From Hemicentrotus pulcherrimus (lineage: Eukaryota; Echinodermata; Echinoidea; Camarodonta; Strongylocentrotidae): 64,000 nt of DNA. Position 1 is the first letter of the stretch. Every line of letters starts with the position of its first letter. Both the position numbers and the translations under genes were made by a program. Under the pieces are notes generated by a model. It did no database searches, was not told where the DNA came from, and saw nothing but the letters and a program-made list of their open reading frames with translations. Positions 36,601 through 42,782 of this stretch are shown piece by piece. Where the stretch lies: NCBI GenBank assembly GCA_003118195.1, contig BEXV01000387.1:174514-238513 (forward strand), read 5' to 3'.

Positions 36601-39390
36601 NNNNNNNNNNNNNNNNNNNNNNNNNNNNNNNNNNNNNNNNNNNNNNNNNNNNNNNNNNNNNNNNNNNNNNNNNNNNNNNNNNNNNNNNNNNNNNNNNNNN
36701 NNNNNNNNNNNNNNNNNNNNNNNNNNNNNNNNNNNNNNNNNNNNNNNNNNNNNNNNNNNNNNNNNNNNNNNNNNNNNNNNNNNNNNNNNNNNNNNNNNNN
36801 NNNNNNNNNNNNNNNNNNNNNNNNNNNNNNNNNNNNNNNNNNNNNNNNNNNNNNNNNNNNNNNNNNNNNNNNNNNNNNNNNNNNNNNNNNNNNNNNNNNN
36901 NNNNNNNNNNNNNNNNNNNNNNNNNNNNNNNNNNNNNNNNNNNNNNNNNNNNNNNNNNNNNNNNNNNNNNNNNNNNNNNNNNNNNNNNNNNNNNNNNNNN
37001 ATGACAGACAAATTGGAGTGTTGTTCTAGTTTCGGAGTGGCGAGTCAACACACAGATTATTGAGCTGGGAGACATTGCCAGGCATAGTGCCAGGTGGAGG
37101 GGCATAAATCGAAACTTAAAAATCGATACCGGACGGTTAAACGTTTGACTACAGCACTATTTGGAAGTACATGTACAATTGCATATCAAGTATATAACAT
37201 TTTGAGACAATTCACAAAAACATTTTGTGGACTTCTTTTACAAAACGTGATGCAAAATTGGTTAATTTCAATCTGACCTTGATTATAAACGTATTTCACT
37301 GATTGCAGTGAAGATGTTACCTCAATATATATAAATTACATATACATCAAGCAAGCCTAAAGTCGTTTTTTGTTTCTTTTTTTGTTCATCCTCCCACCAG
37401 GCAATTTCACATTTCCAATAATTTTATAAAAATACCATTGAATACACTCCAGTTTCTCTCAAATTCAGAAGGAAAAAGAAGGGTAAATCTTAACAGCACC
37501 ACAAATGGAATTACCAGCCACTCTGATTAACCTACTTCCCCATCTCACCTCATTACCCCCCTTTTCTCCCATCTTCCCTCCCCGCATCATCAGTTGTCTG
37601 CTATTTTGCAATGACAAAAGAGAATAACCTTCCCCCAAAGACTGGAATTGCAATTCCGTACACCACTCAATCAGAGACACAATGGTCACAGGTAATTTGT
37701 GAAATCACTTCAATACAATCACATCTAAAATATTATTTGTTGATTGAAATCAACTCTGATATGTGTACTGACAAAAACACAATTTTCTTGCATATCTGAT
37801 AAACAAATAGTTTCATATCAACTAATAACAAAGTTCACCTATAAAAAAATCAATTGTTTAATTACAGACACTTGAACAATATCAAGTAAGCAAATGTAAT
37901 GAACCTGCATGATATGTACAAACTACATGTAGCATGCATGAATACGGTTCAAATGTTTGATCTCTGACCGGTATACAACATTCTCTTGGAGTCATAACAA
38001 CATTCATTCTATCCCTCAATTCCATCATGATCCATGTCGGCACCATCTTCAAATGAAGTAAACATTCAACGAACATGTGCTGTCTACAATATTCTCCTCT
38101 TTAATTTTGTTTTGTGTAATCAAACATCTCTTTTTTTATGAAATAATAAAGGTTAGTGATTAAATCTAGACATGGCTTTTATATCAATGTCTTTCTTGCT
38201 GTGGGAGGAAAATGTATTGCAGACCTTAACTGTATGTAATAAACTTAATTTCAGATTTATATTCGGATTGTCGCTACAAAAACTACTTGAATAACAATAT
38301 AACTCAATGTAGTGTGGATCTGTAAAGCATGATTGAGTACAATGTATGCATACCGGTGAGCAGGGAGTTATGATTCAGCTATAAACTTGTTCCCTTTTAA
38401 ACTGCCTAGAGAATTGAGCTCTAAGTATTTGATCATTGTATCTCTAAAGTAAAAGATAAGCAGGTTTACTACATACATGTACTTGGTAGTTAATCTGTTA
38501 ACTACTGAATTATTCAATTCTCATAGGCTTAATACAGGAGCCACCCGGTTCCAGGAGTCAATGAGTTAATATCACAAATAAGATCAAAATAAAGTTGTCA
38601 AGAAGTAATCAGGTAAATGAAAACTTTTGGTATTCATAATTCAATTGTTTACACCATGAAAAGAATCACAAGTTTTCATAAAGATGACCAAGTAAGGAGC
38701 AGTCCTGTGGCTGCAGGCTACCAGAGGTTATTAGAGGTCAATGACCTGGAATGACCCACATATTAAACACATCTGAAGAAAGGCAACAAGATGCACACTA
38801 CACAGCTTCCTAACAGAATTCATTCAACAAGTCAATGTTGTCAATGATAAATTGGATTTACAACCATTCTAATCTCTTACCTCACCTGTGTATGTAAATG
38901 TTGCCAATTTGATAAGAATGTTTGTGGAATGTATCAACAGGTGAATGGATTAATCACACATGAACAGGGAAGAAACATCGGCATGTTTACACATGAAAAT
39001 ATCTGTTAAGGTCCAACTGGCAATGAACATAACATGAAGCACGATGTGGGTATAGATGTTGAGTATGTTAAATCTTTTCTAAATTTCAGTTCTATCACAT
39101 TGAGTGATAATTTTCGTACTAATAACAAACAAAAACTTGCACTCTTTCGTCAAGTTGCCAGTAGAAGATAAAAAGATTATCAATACACATTGTTCACAGC
39201 ATCCTATCATAGGAACATGACAGACCCAGAGACGGGCTAATCTTTTGTAGCATTCGTTGCTGAAATAAAAGCAAAATGTTTAAAAACTTACTTGTAACAC
39301 AGCGAGAACAATCCTTGCTTTTCCACTCTGCACTGCGACAGTGCTGATCGTGGTAGTCGCCAATGGCTTCTTTCCTTCATTCACCGACAT
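289..39390 (-). CDS. CCDC141: CCDC141-like spectrin-repeat and Ig protein, 31 exons, 3' end outside window
   Basis: Gene-level entry. Thirty-one exons with GT-AG borders and matching phases join into one open frame of about 1,864 residues. Residues 1-33 and the next two exons resemble human CCDC141 (ATTISTVAVQSG here, TTTVSTVAIQAG recalled for human). Residues about 34-1360 are helical spectrin-like repeats. Residues 1361-1519 are proline-rich with repeated QKPV motifs. Three I-set Ig domains lie at about 1555-1648, 1675-1765 and 1770-1864. Known of the family: human CCDC141 (CAMDI) binds DISC1 and myosin II and acts in centrosome positioning and neuronal migration, and it ends in a single Ig domain. 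Here at least three Ig domains are present and the frame continues off the left edge, so the protein may be longer and more titin-like. Muscle or cytoskeletal scaffold function is inference. Start chosen at 39388-39390 because an in-frame stop lies upstream and the N-terminus is conserved. Confidence 0.88.
1148..1197. repeat. Foldback with G and C runs
   Basis: AGGCCGAGA at 1148-1156 pairs with TCTCGGCCT at 1189-1197. Inside, six G (1162-1167) face a run of twelve C (1177-1188). Intron between exons 30 and 31. Confidence 0.8.
1360..1466 (-). CDS. CCDC141: CCDC141-like exon 30: first half of Ig domain 3
   Basis: 107 nt, phase 1 to phase 0, donor GTGAGT. Encodes EEPPVFLTPLVNAQAKKGTP and FECVLKGDPVPV. 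Canonical B-strand Cys and GDPxP turn. Confidence 0.93.
1516..1539. repeat. TTTA microsatellite
   Basis: About six TTTA units in the intron between exons 29 and 30. Confidence 0.9.
2061..2230 (-). CDS. CCDC141: CCDC141-like exon 29: second half of Ig domain 2
   Basis: 170 nt, phase 2 to phase 1, donor GTAGGT. Encodes SKDGIKVKGEPYILKVDN and DEGIFICTATNPAGRAEC. Keeps the F-strand Cys (ICTATN). Strong titin/MLCK-like I-set pattern. Confidence 0.95.
2649..2832 (-). CDS. CCDC141: CCDC141-like exon 28: linker and first half of Ig domain 2
   Basis: 184 nt, phase 1 to phase 2, donor GTAAGT. A linker (LPKEVPKVSTGHIKL) leads to MPKFIEIPGDKNVEEGKP and ends YPQPNVVW, with the Trp codon split by the intron. 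The B-strand Cys is absent (LILEV). Confidence 0.93.
3484..3705 (-). CDS. CCDC141: CCDC141-like exon 27: Ig domain 1
   Basis: 222 nt, phase 1 to phase 1, donor GTAGTT. Holds DCVVKGDPAPEVEWFKDG and GVYTVKAFNVIGEAMC. Typical I-set pattern (Cys, GxPxPxVxWxKDG, tyrosine corner), but the F-strand Cys is replaced (YTV), as often in intracellular muscle Ig domains. Confidence 0.95.
4338..4500 (-). CDS. CCDC141: CCDC141-like exon 26: linker and start of Ig domain 1
   Basis: 163 nt, phase 0 in, phase 1 out, donor GTAAGT. A proline-rich stretch (FPAPEPEPPKPVG) runs into YAPYFTRKIRDNLVKQGRAT, the usual A-strand lead-in of muscle I-set Ig domains. Confidence 0.92.
5055..5530 (-). CDS. CCDC141: CCDC141-like exon 25: proline-rich linker
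   Basis: 476 nt, enters after one base, leaves at phase 0, donor GTACAA. Encodes a low-complexity linker with three QKPV motifs and a run of five prolines (WQPPPPPKAV). Two units of about 27 residues are related: ESVEPISQKPVETKPWQP and ESVVPQYQKPVQMKQWNA. Proline runs of this kind can bind SH3, WW or profilin domains; that is inference. Separates the spectrin array from the Ig domains. Confidence 0.92.
6056..6239 (-). CDS. CCDC141: CCDC141-like exon 24: last spectrin-like helices
   Basis: 184 nt, phase 0 in, phase 1 out, donor GTAAGT. Starts VVEWQVKAEDLLVAVGQKKP and ends RLFKLNEMAIELY. An open frame runs on past the donor for about 90 codons into the intron, but the strong donor and the matching phase of exon 25 favour splicing. 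Confidence 0.9.
6686..6877 (-). CDS. CCDC141: CCDC141-like exon 23: 64-residue module
   Basis: 192 nt, 64 codons, phase 0, donor GTAAGT. Starts PIEVEHKDFVNVAIAALAKN and holds RDIDDVNRFWSKLSVSLEDQ. Last complete 64-residue module. Confidence 0.93.
7337..7459 (-). CDS. CCDC141: CCDC141-like exon 22: 41-residue module
   Basis: 123 nt, 41 codons, phase 0, donor GTAGGT. Starts LAVRIQKATKHLGELKTDYG and ends KFATFEQDMK. The acceptor AAAAG is purine-rich and weak, but the frame and module length support it. Confidence 0.88.
7655..7722 (-). mobile_element. SINE fragment
   Basis: Short piece (GTAGCAAATGTAGATTAATG, CCAAAGGACATTAGTGC) matching the body of the SINE family seen at 13641-13905. Intron between exons 21 and 22. 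Confidence 0.6.
7915..8106 (-). CDS. CCDC141: CCDC141-like exon 21: 64-residue module
   Basis: 192 nt, 64 codons, phase 0, donor GTATGT. Starts VLEDEYKKYLSSAHIALDRR and ends IFNIHKRFKT. Same module as exon 18. Confidence 0.93.
8579..8689 (-). CDS. CCDC141: CCDC141-like exon 20: 37-residue module
   Basis: 111 nt, 37 codons, phase 0, donor GTGAAG. Starts LILNMEQAEDDLNELESTPH and ends IEKHESWEAHIK. Same module as exon 17. Confidence 0.92.
9315..9617 (-). CDS. CCDC141: CCDC141-like exon 19: one exon holding a complete repeat
   Basis: 303 nt, 101 codons, phase 0, donor GTGAGT. Starts LVSNLKLADRQLQDLQQPRV, contains IEKFQDWQVHIKDLEKEYA, and ends NIRMQYKT. Its length is exactly 111+192, the sum of exons 17+18 and of 20+21, so it lacks the intron that splits its sister repeats. 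Confidence 0.94.
9980..10171 (-). CDS. CCDC141: CCDC141-like exon 18: 64-residue module
   Basis: 192 nt, 64 codons, phase 0, donor GTAAGT. Starts VLEDQYQHYLSTAHIALKGK and ends VVNLRKQYTT. Partner of exon 17; closely similar to exon 21 (VLEDEYKKYLSSAHIAL). Confidence 0.93.
10386..10395. other. Assembly gap, 10 N, in a C run
   Basis: Ten N between CCCC and CCCCCCCC in the intron between exons 16 and 17 of the CCDC141-like gene. A single N also occurs at 59805. Confidence 1.
10538..10648 (-). CDS. CCDC141: CCDC141-like exon 17: 37-residue module
   Basis: 111 nt, 37 codons, phase 0, donor GTATGC. Starts FIIHLQRAEDELDGMKKSRE and ends IEKFQDWEAEIK. First of three repeats sharing the motif IEKxxxWxxxIK. 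Confidence 0.92.
11092..11200. mobile_element. AAT microsatellite plus SINE-like tail
   Basis: About 35 bp of AAT repeats followed by ACTTATAGAGCGCACACAGG and GGCGCTAGCTCAGCACC. Resembles the tail ends of the SINEs here. Intron between exons 15 and 16. Confidence 0.5.
11237..11386 (-). CDS. CCDC141: CCDC141-like exon 16
   Basis: 150 nt, 50 codons, phase 0, donor GTACTT. Starts DPVSPARRDIEETIHAMEER and ends DTSLKLLKSE. Trp pair (HWLNEW) typical of a spectrin helix. Confidence 0.9.
12095..12271 (-). CDS. CCDC141: CCDC141-like exon 15
   Basis: 177 nt, 59 codons, phase 0, donor GTAAGT. Starts VNKTMDEAIASYHDVPLPTH and ends DEVIAKIRQS. The recalled human stretch with AVQFHQVKEEL and VEQP lies near here; alignment is tentative. 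Confidence 0.9.
12451..12614. repeat. Degenerate telomere-like minisatellite
   Basis: About 13 units of roughly 12 bp around ATACTGAACCCT and ATACCAAACCCT, ending in TAACCCTAACCC. The last units match the TTAGGG-type telomere repeat. The plus-strand frame it gives (NP and LN repeats) is an artefact. Intron between exons 14 and 15. Confidence 0.75.
12753..12941 (-). CDS. CCDC141: CCDC141-like exon 14
   Basis: 189 nt, 63 codons, phase 0, donor GTAAAG. Starts RVTTEIQMRLKTAEMLAAKG and ends LSIDFYQKVNK. Pairs with exon 13 in the short-long pattern. Confidence 0.92.
13288..13378. repeat. TC microsatellite, two runs
   Basis: Two CT/TC runs separated by a short spacer, in the intron between exons 13 and 14. 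Confidence 0.9.
13508..13624 (-). CDS. CCDC141: CCDC141-like exon 13
   Basis: 117 nt, 39 codons, phase 0, donor GTGAGT. Starts TIEFVINMEGNVFPRLTADA and ends KIDSFQETVT. With exon 14 it makes a 102-residue repeat. Confidence 0.9.
13641..13905 (-). mobile_element. SINE copy, reverse orientation
   Basis: Begins with AAT repeats (tail) and reads backwards through CTAGCATTTCAAAGAATTAA, CTGCCAGGTACCCATTTACC to a B-box complement GGGACTCGACC. Same family as 20618-20882. Confidence 0.75.
14243..14422 (-). CDS. CCDC141: CCDC141-like exon 12
   Basis: 180 nt, 60 codons, phase 0, donor GTAAAT. Starts LVNDTELVTKSSIHYVELTI and ends WEHFVRDARK. A decayed copy of its acceptor region seems to lie at about 14698-14760 in the intron. 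Confidence 0.92.
14802..15062. repeat. Tandem duplication, two copies of about 130 bp
   Basis: Both copies share TGGAGAGACATATAT, CAGTTACTACATATTCT, TATATCAATCTACAATA and ATTCTGTAAT in the same order. A third, weaker copy of the first part is at 14508-14545. Intron between exons 11 and 12. Confidence 0.7.
15229..15402 (-). CDS. CCDC141: CCDC141-like exon 11
   Basis: 174 nt, 58 codons, phase 0, donor GTTAGT. Starts LGNAMENMETMLRSEETKD and holds HEKWNQMVEINIQL. The recalled human LRQKWNDMKPQF segment has a similar Trp position, but this alignment is tentative. Confidence 0.9.
15634..15813 (-). CDS. CCDC141: CCDC141-like exon 10
   Basis: 180 nt, 60 codons, phase 0, donor GTATGG. Starts EKSTQVDTVIGIATKLGSKN and ends HILIKFHKVAKQ. 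The central Trp (QHWTRVTVTV) fits a spectrin helix. Confidence 0.92.
16507..16719 (-). CDS. CCDC141: CCDC141-like exon 9
   Basis: 213 nt, 71 codons, phase 0, donor GTATGT. Starts AQCVDLQNHARPELREQAEM and ends DGHDKLLTEVR. Equal in length to exon 8, suggesting exon duplication. Helical. Confidence 0.9.
17058..17270 (-). CDS. CCDC141: CCDC141-like exon 8
   Basis: 213 nt, 71 codons, phase 0, donor GTAATT. Starts AKTYLSRLGVQLSQERLPKD and ends EAVKENMAEIQ. Acceptor is an AAG with few pyrimidines. Helical, charged; same length as the next exon. Confidence 0.9.
17512..17699 (+). mobile_element. tRNA-derived SINE
   Basis: Head has an A-box-like TAGCTCAGTTGG and a B-box-like GGTTTCGAAACC with one extra base, as in a tRNA gene. 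The 3' half does not pair with the 5' acceptor stem, so it is not a working tRNA. The body (AGTGCCCTTTGGTAAGATAT) continues for about 120 bp. Sits in the intron between exons 7 and 8. Confidence 0.75.
17905..18096 (-). CDS. CCDC141: CCDC141-like exon 7: 64-residue spectrin module
   Basis: 192 nt, 64 codons, phase 0, donor GTAAGT. Starts DVQNSVANLLATSEQVRHSS and ends LQRAHDFYRNAEL. Second half of the pair. Confidence 0.93.
18440..18545. mobile_element. SINE tail-type repeat with AGCGCTT motif
   Basis: AATAATAAT run then TATATAGCGCTTAATACAAA and TAAGCGCTTTACAAAT. This tail form is shared in part with 11092-11200 and 56757-56832. Intron between exons 6 and 7. Confidence 0.5.
18690..18809 (-). 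CDS. CCDC141: CCDC141-like exon 6: 40-residue spectrin module
   Basis: 120 nt, 40 codons, phase 0, donor GTAAGA. Starts ISNWFRTQGEMYLQKRNIG with the conserved Trp of the helix, ends QGFEVAAA. First half of a 120+192 pair; recalled human has VTCWFQKT at this point. Confidence 0.92.
19433..19492 (-). CDS. Possible extra mini-exon copied from the end of exon 5
   Basis: 60 nt, 20 codons, near-identical to the end of exon 5. Encodes RSRKLDQFQHLRDIDIEVTK, differing from exon 5 at two residues. It keeps an AG acceptor, a GTGCGA donor and phase 0 at both ends, so it could be included without breaking the frame. The donor is weak and a repeated 20 residues would disturb a spectrin helix. It may equally be a dead copy. 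Confidence 0.35.
19640..19884 (-). CDS. CCDC141: CCDC141-like exon 5
   Basis: 245 nt, enters after one base of Asp, leaves at phase 0, donor GTGAGA. Encodes MLEGSMQVMSQGRDLLDNLR and ends RSRKLDQFQHLRDIDTDVTK. The last 60 nt are duplicated nearby at 19433-19492. Human CCDC141 has a comparable RRRQLDKY helix. Confidence 0.92.
20284..20392 (-). CDS. CCDC141: CCDC141-like exon 4
   Basis: 109 nt, phase 0 in, phase 1 out, donor GTATAC. Encodes FNDGLADGIRECRTMTLPSD, then a basic helix ending SRQIKK. Short helix exon linking spectrin repeats. Confidence 0.88.
20618..20882 (+). mobile_element. SINE copy, full body with ATT tail
   Basis: B-box-like AGTTCGAGTCCC, body GGCACTAATGTCCTTTAGC, GGTACCTGGCAGGAATTGAT, then a TTATTATT tail. 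Same family as 13641-13905 and 42446-42714, in opposite orientation. Lies in the intron between exons 3 and 4. Confidence 0.75.
21036..21227 (-). CDS. CCDC141: CCDC141-like exon 3: 64-residue spectrin module
   Basis: 192 nt, 64 codons, phase 0, donor GTAGGT. Starts AKQDQIGSLLSQADNQ and holds YAAMAKSLGQAWQDL, against the recalled human YDAMAETLGEAWAAL. Ends AVEFYQGAKR. Second half of a 123+192 exon pair. Confidence 0.93.
24259..24792. mobile_element. Foldback DNA element (MITE-like), 534 bp
   Basis: Imperfect terminal inverted repeats of about 28 bp: TTTAAAGGTACCATGTCCC at the left and GGGACATAGTACCTTTAAA at the right, continuing into TTTGCAG and CTGCAAA. No transposase frame is visible. The flanking TTTAAA is palindromic, so the target duplication is ambiguous (TA, TTAA or TTTAAA). 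Confidence 0.7.
24902..24930. repeat. Near-perfect palindrome
   Basis: AACAGTCTCCATT and AATGGAGGCTGTT pair over 13 bp with one mismatch and a 3-nt centre. Lies 110 bp from the MITE at 24259-24792. Confidence 0.75.
26023..26145 (-). CDS. CCDC141: CCDC141-like exon 2: 41-residue spectrin module
   Basis: 123 nt, 41 codons, phase 0, acceptor TTTAG, donor GTAAGT. Starts SAEWIQVRVEDMIPRMTEIG. Human exon 2 recalled begins [20 protein letters not shown], an end-to-end match in spacing. Isolated between introns of 13.1 kb and 4.8 kb. Confidence 0.93.
27551..27616. repeat. TC microsatellite
   Basis: TC run with few interruptions in the long first intron of the CCDC141-like gene. Confidence 0.9.
27778..28112. 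repeat. Diverged tandem duplication, two copies of about 165 bp
   Basis: Both copies read TAACATGGGCA then AAAGCTT, ATAATCTTA, AAACCTATGTTTCAC, TCATGCATGTG and end in CCTCTTTCC. Located in the long first intron of the CCDC141-like gene. Confidence 0.75.
35513..36236. repeat. Diverged tandem duplication, two copies of about 330-375 bp
   Basis: Copies at about 35513-35840 and 35862-36236 share CATTTGTTCCATCC, ACATACCAGTCA, GGTAGCTCCT, CCTTTGTTCTA and AATGTTTTGGAA in the same order. Copy 2 holds a further doubled unit (TTCTCCTCATTTTCAGT twice). The hAT-like element is inserted at the end of copy 2. Confidence 0.75.
36237..37167. mobile_element. hAT-like DNA transposon with 8-bp target duplication, interior mostly assembly gap
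   Basis: Terminal inverted repeats TAGTGCTGTA at 36245-36254 and TACAGCACTA at 37150-37159, with related inner blocks (CCGTTTAACCGTC and GGACGGTTAAACG). The 8-bp direct repeat TTTGGAAG flanks it at 36237-36244 and 37160-37167. An 8-bp duplication and TAGTG-type ends are typical of the hAT superfamily. The middle 600 bases are N, so coding capacity is unknown. Confidence 0.8.
36401..37000. other. Assembly gap, 600 N
   Basis: Run of N inside the hAT-like element, flanked on the left by A-rich sequence. Open frames reported across it would be artefacts. Confidence 1.
38489..38570. mobile_element. Short MITE-like repeat, copy 2
   Basis: Bounded by TTAATCTGTTAACTACTGAA and CAATGAGTTAA, with GAGCCACCCGGTTCCAGG inside. 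Same family as 43036-43115. Confidence 0.45.
39292..39390 (-). CDS. CCDC141: CCDC141-like exon 1: start codon and conserved N-terminus
   Basis: 99 nt from ATG to donor GTAAGT, 33 codons, phase 0. Starts MSVNEGKKPLATTISTVAVQ and ends KARIVLAVLQ. Recalled human CCDC141 has TTTVSTVAIQAG and KIVIAVIK in the same places. An in-frame TAA lies upstream and there is no pyrimidine tract before the ATG, so this is a start exon with 5' UTR. Confidence 0.92.
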
Positions 39391-39559
39391 TTTCAGTTTC
39401 TTTTCACTTTGTTTCCTTTCAAAAGATTATTCTACAAATATTTTCTGCTATCTTTCTGCTTTTTTTGAGGAACCGGTAGAACTAATTGTACCTTGCTTTG
39501 GTCCCTTCGTTGATCTCTTCGCACAAAAATAAACAAATAAACAAATAACATTAAAATAA

Positions 39560-39900
39560 GTTGCTTCAGATTTTTTTCCTTTAAACCTTCTTGCGAAGGT
39601 TTACCGCGACGCCATAGGAGTTTCTATGGTGTTTGATTGGAGTCGCGAGCGCACTACGGGGCTTGTAATGATGTGCACGCTTAGTGCCCCACGCCAGCCA
39701 AACGCACCGCCGACTGACTTGAGATCTCGGCTCCCTACTGAGAGGCAGAGAGTGGAGACCCAAAGCACCAGCACGTTGGCCTTTCCTTCTCTCTATCTCT
39801 CCTTTTCTCTCTATCTCCTTCTCTGTCTATCTCTCTCCTCTGATCCCCTGTGGGAGTGCATGGGGTACTGGGAGAGCGAGAACATCTATATTAGGTGAGG
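39560..39900 (-). promoter_or_regulatory. Probable promoter and 5' UTR region of the CCDC141-like gene
   Basis: A GC- and CpG-rich block (39604-39780) in otherwise AT-rich DNA, about 200-400 bp upstream of the start codon. On the minus strand it is preceded by a GA-rich tract (complement of the CT run at 39780-39840). It holds two short hairpins: 582-590 with 595-603, and 612-617 with 624-629 (add 39000). No TATA box is clear. The transcription start cannot be placed. Confidence 0.4.
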
Positions 39901-42782
39901 CACTGCTTTCCAGAGAGCCCATTGGCAGAGCACAGAGGTGTTCGGTTATCCTCCACTCGCTATAGTCTAAGTCCTCAGACCCTACAATACCCACAACACA
40001 AGAGTTCCATCACATAGAACATAAGCTAATAAGTAATTATTAAAAAAGAAGTGATATTGTCAAATGGAAGGCATTATCATTCAGTATGATTCTGATCCAA
40101 AGTGTAACTCTGATTTATATATTCTTTAACTGAGGTTATGTCACAAACTTGTAAGGTATTACTGAGTGTGTGTACAAGTTTTGTTTGCCTTCCAATCTGT
40201 GTTTGTATACAGAGCGTGTGACTGACTGGGGATTATAATATATCACAGACCCAGAAAGAAAACTGGTATCTAATAAGACTATAGATGGCTCATTCGAATT
40301 CTGTGTGCTTTCATTTTAAACTTTAATATAAATATATATAATTAAACGAATTTGTGAGATTGATCATTGCATTTTCTTCACACTAGTTAAAAGTCATGTC
40401 TGTAAAGTGCAAGTTATACACCAATCCAGGCTTCTACATTAGCAAAGTGGGAAAGTTTTGTTGTATAACTATTGTGTAATATATGTTACACAGAGAAATA
40501 AAACTCAAAATAATGAATAAAACCCCTTGTTATTTCTTGATATCATTGTATCCATCTCCAACCGGCCTGTGCTGATATACAAAATCCTGACAAATTTTGA
40601 ACAGATTATATGTCAGGGATGAAAAAATTATGAAGCATCTCAATAAATATATTTTTTCCAAACATGATTGTTTAAGAGCTCTATGATAAAAGTGTTCAAA
40701 ATCAATGCCATTGGCTGCTATACACTGGGATCTCCTTTACAACAGAATTCTACATTTGTGCTATTCAATATCTTTCCAACAGTTGAACTTCTCCCTCACT
40801 CTTGCCAACGGGGAACAATTCACACTCTTGAGCCCTCGGTGCCTTTGGTTATTTTCATGGCCATAGAAGGTCAAATGCCAACAATACATAAAAGATTTCA
40901 CACTTGGTGGGAAAACTTATGACGATCAGGAAAGGATTTCCCTTTTTCTCTCTCTCCGATGTACAGTGAATGGGGAAAAAATCGCATGTCCATCGGACTT
41001 ACTTTTTACCACATAAAGTATGTCAGAAAATTGATCACTGATGTGATTTGTGTAATATAAAATTGTAAATCTCATAAGGGTTATTTTCTTAATCAATTAT
41101 GATCATAGTCAGGGATTTGTAAATAAAAACAACAGATGCAACCATAATATAAAAATCATAACTATATATATATATAAATAAGCCATGTTCGTTCATTTGC
41201 TTGCAAGTGTAATCAAACTGTTAAAGTAAGATGTTTAGCCTAAGTGACGTCATAAGGCTATTTTCACATACTAGCTCTGGATCCTAATATCATGGTTTGA
41301 GGGGGATGTGATTTTCAACAATTTTATTAGTATCTTCTATTTTTCAGATGCATCTTTACATGTATCAAGTCAATTCATGTTTACAAGCGACCTATTGTAT
41401 CATGTTAATGTTTGTGTCTGTATAGTTCACTGTGAATTACTCATAGATATGTGAAATCTTCTCAAATATGGGTAAAATGCCTGAAAATCAAATCATCATC
41501 ATAAACAATGATATCAAAAGCATAAAGAAATATTGCACAAAAACATGCAGGTATTCTAAAGTCAGATCAACAAACACCATATTTTTACCACATTTTACCC
41601 AATTTACTCAATCAACACAATATGCCTATTAATGAGCAATGTCACAAATAAGGCATCATTTAATATTGTTTACAGGATACTCAGTGATAAAATCATCAAG
41701 TAAAATTAATCATTTCAATATTGTAGATAACATATTAAGTCCTTTATTCTTAGGTTCTAAACACTGTGGTACAACCATGTATGAAACCCATATGGACTAA
41801 TATATCTTTTAAACATTTCAAAACTCAGGATAACATTCAAACTTCGTAGCAGCTGCAGATGCTAAAATGGTATATAACAGATTCCCTATTAGGAACCCTT
41901 TCCATTGAGGTGGCCACATAGATCTTCATAACTTTGTTTTTTACTATAGAGAAGAGATATTTGCCATCCTCATAGCAACAGCAAACCAATTCTTATGATT
42001 GGCCTATCATGGACTGTCCTTGCAATTACTGCAGATATGGCTAACTGTTAAAAAGTATATGTCGATACAAGAAGAGGCTACTCTTCACAATTGCACAATA
42101 TACTTATTAAAAAGTAGCAATCCCATGTCATGTTATCTCTTTCTTCCACCAACCATATCAATACTGACATCAACTGACACCACCACCATCACCACCACCA
42201 ATGAACATCGTCAAGACAGCAACAAATTTACAATAAAATACAACACAAATAGTATCCTCCAATTTGAAAAGCAAATGTTATATTATGCAATTCTTGATTA
42301 ATAACTTTTAGTTTTCAAATTCTGCCACTTCAGGCCCAATCCCCAGGTACTATCCAACAGCAATGGATTCTGTGACATTGAAATTTTCCAGATTCGCATT
42401 GAAACGTTACCAACCAAGATGACTCCTTTATTTATCAAAAGAAACAATAATAATAATAGTGGGTTCTTGTATAGCGCTCATGTCTGTCAGACTTGACACT
42501 CCTGGCCATCCCAATTATTACCCTGGCTTTAGCACGGCTGCCATTATGGCGCTCTAGCATTTCAAGGAATTAATTCCTGCCAGTTACCCATTTATATCAC
42601 CTGGGTTGAGTGTGGCAAATGTATATCTAAAGGACTTTAGTGCCACGGCAGACCTTGCCAACCGCAGACCTTGTGATCGACAGTCAGGTGACATATCCAC
42701 TCGACCACGACACCTAAGAATGCACTACTTTAGCAACACATACTTTAATAATCAACAAAGAAATATTTGAAAGAGCTCTTAC
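39901..42782. other. Region between SESTD1 exon 15 and the CCDC141-like promoter
   Basis: About 2.9 kb, likely holding the SESTD1 3' end. The SINE at 42446-42714 and a possible 72-nt terminal exon at 42298-42369 are the only structures seen. No convincing polyadenylation signal was placed. Confidence 0.6.
42446..42714 (-). mobile_element. SINE copy, reverse orientation, next to SESTD1 exon 15
   Basis: AAT tail, then TATAGCGCTCATGTCTGTCA, GGCGCTCTAGCATTTCAAGG and a tRNA-like end near 42660-42710. Ends 68 bp from SESTD1 exon 15. The read-through stop at 42714-42716 falls at its edge, so the element could supply a stop codon. Confidence 0.75.

Larger units (their letters stand above)
26146..39291. 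other. First intron of the CCDC141-like gene, 13.1 kb
   Basis: No exon found. Contains two tandem duplications (27778-28112, 35513-36236), the hAT-like element, a TC run, and a GC-richer block at 29690-29960. In human the matching exons 1 and 2 are also joined directly, which supports calling this one intron. Confidence 0.8.

Noticed and set aside
36355..37105. Long open frames across the 600-N gap
   Set aside because: They consist of unknown residues and are artefacts of the gap.
42298..42369. 72-nt terminal exon of SESTD1
   Set aside because: Has an acceptor, phase 0 and a stop, but it is short, has no conserved residues, and no polyadenylation signal follows closely. Not entered as a feature; mentioned as an option.
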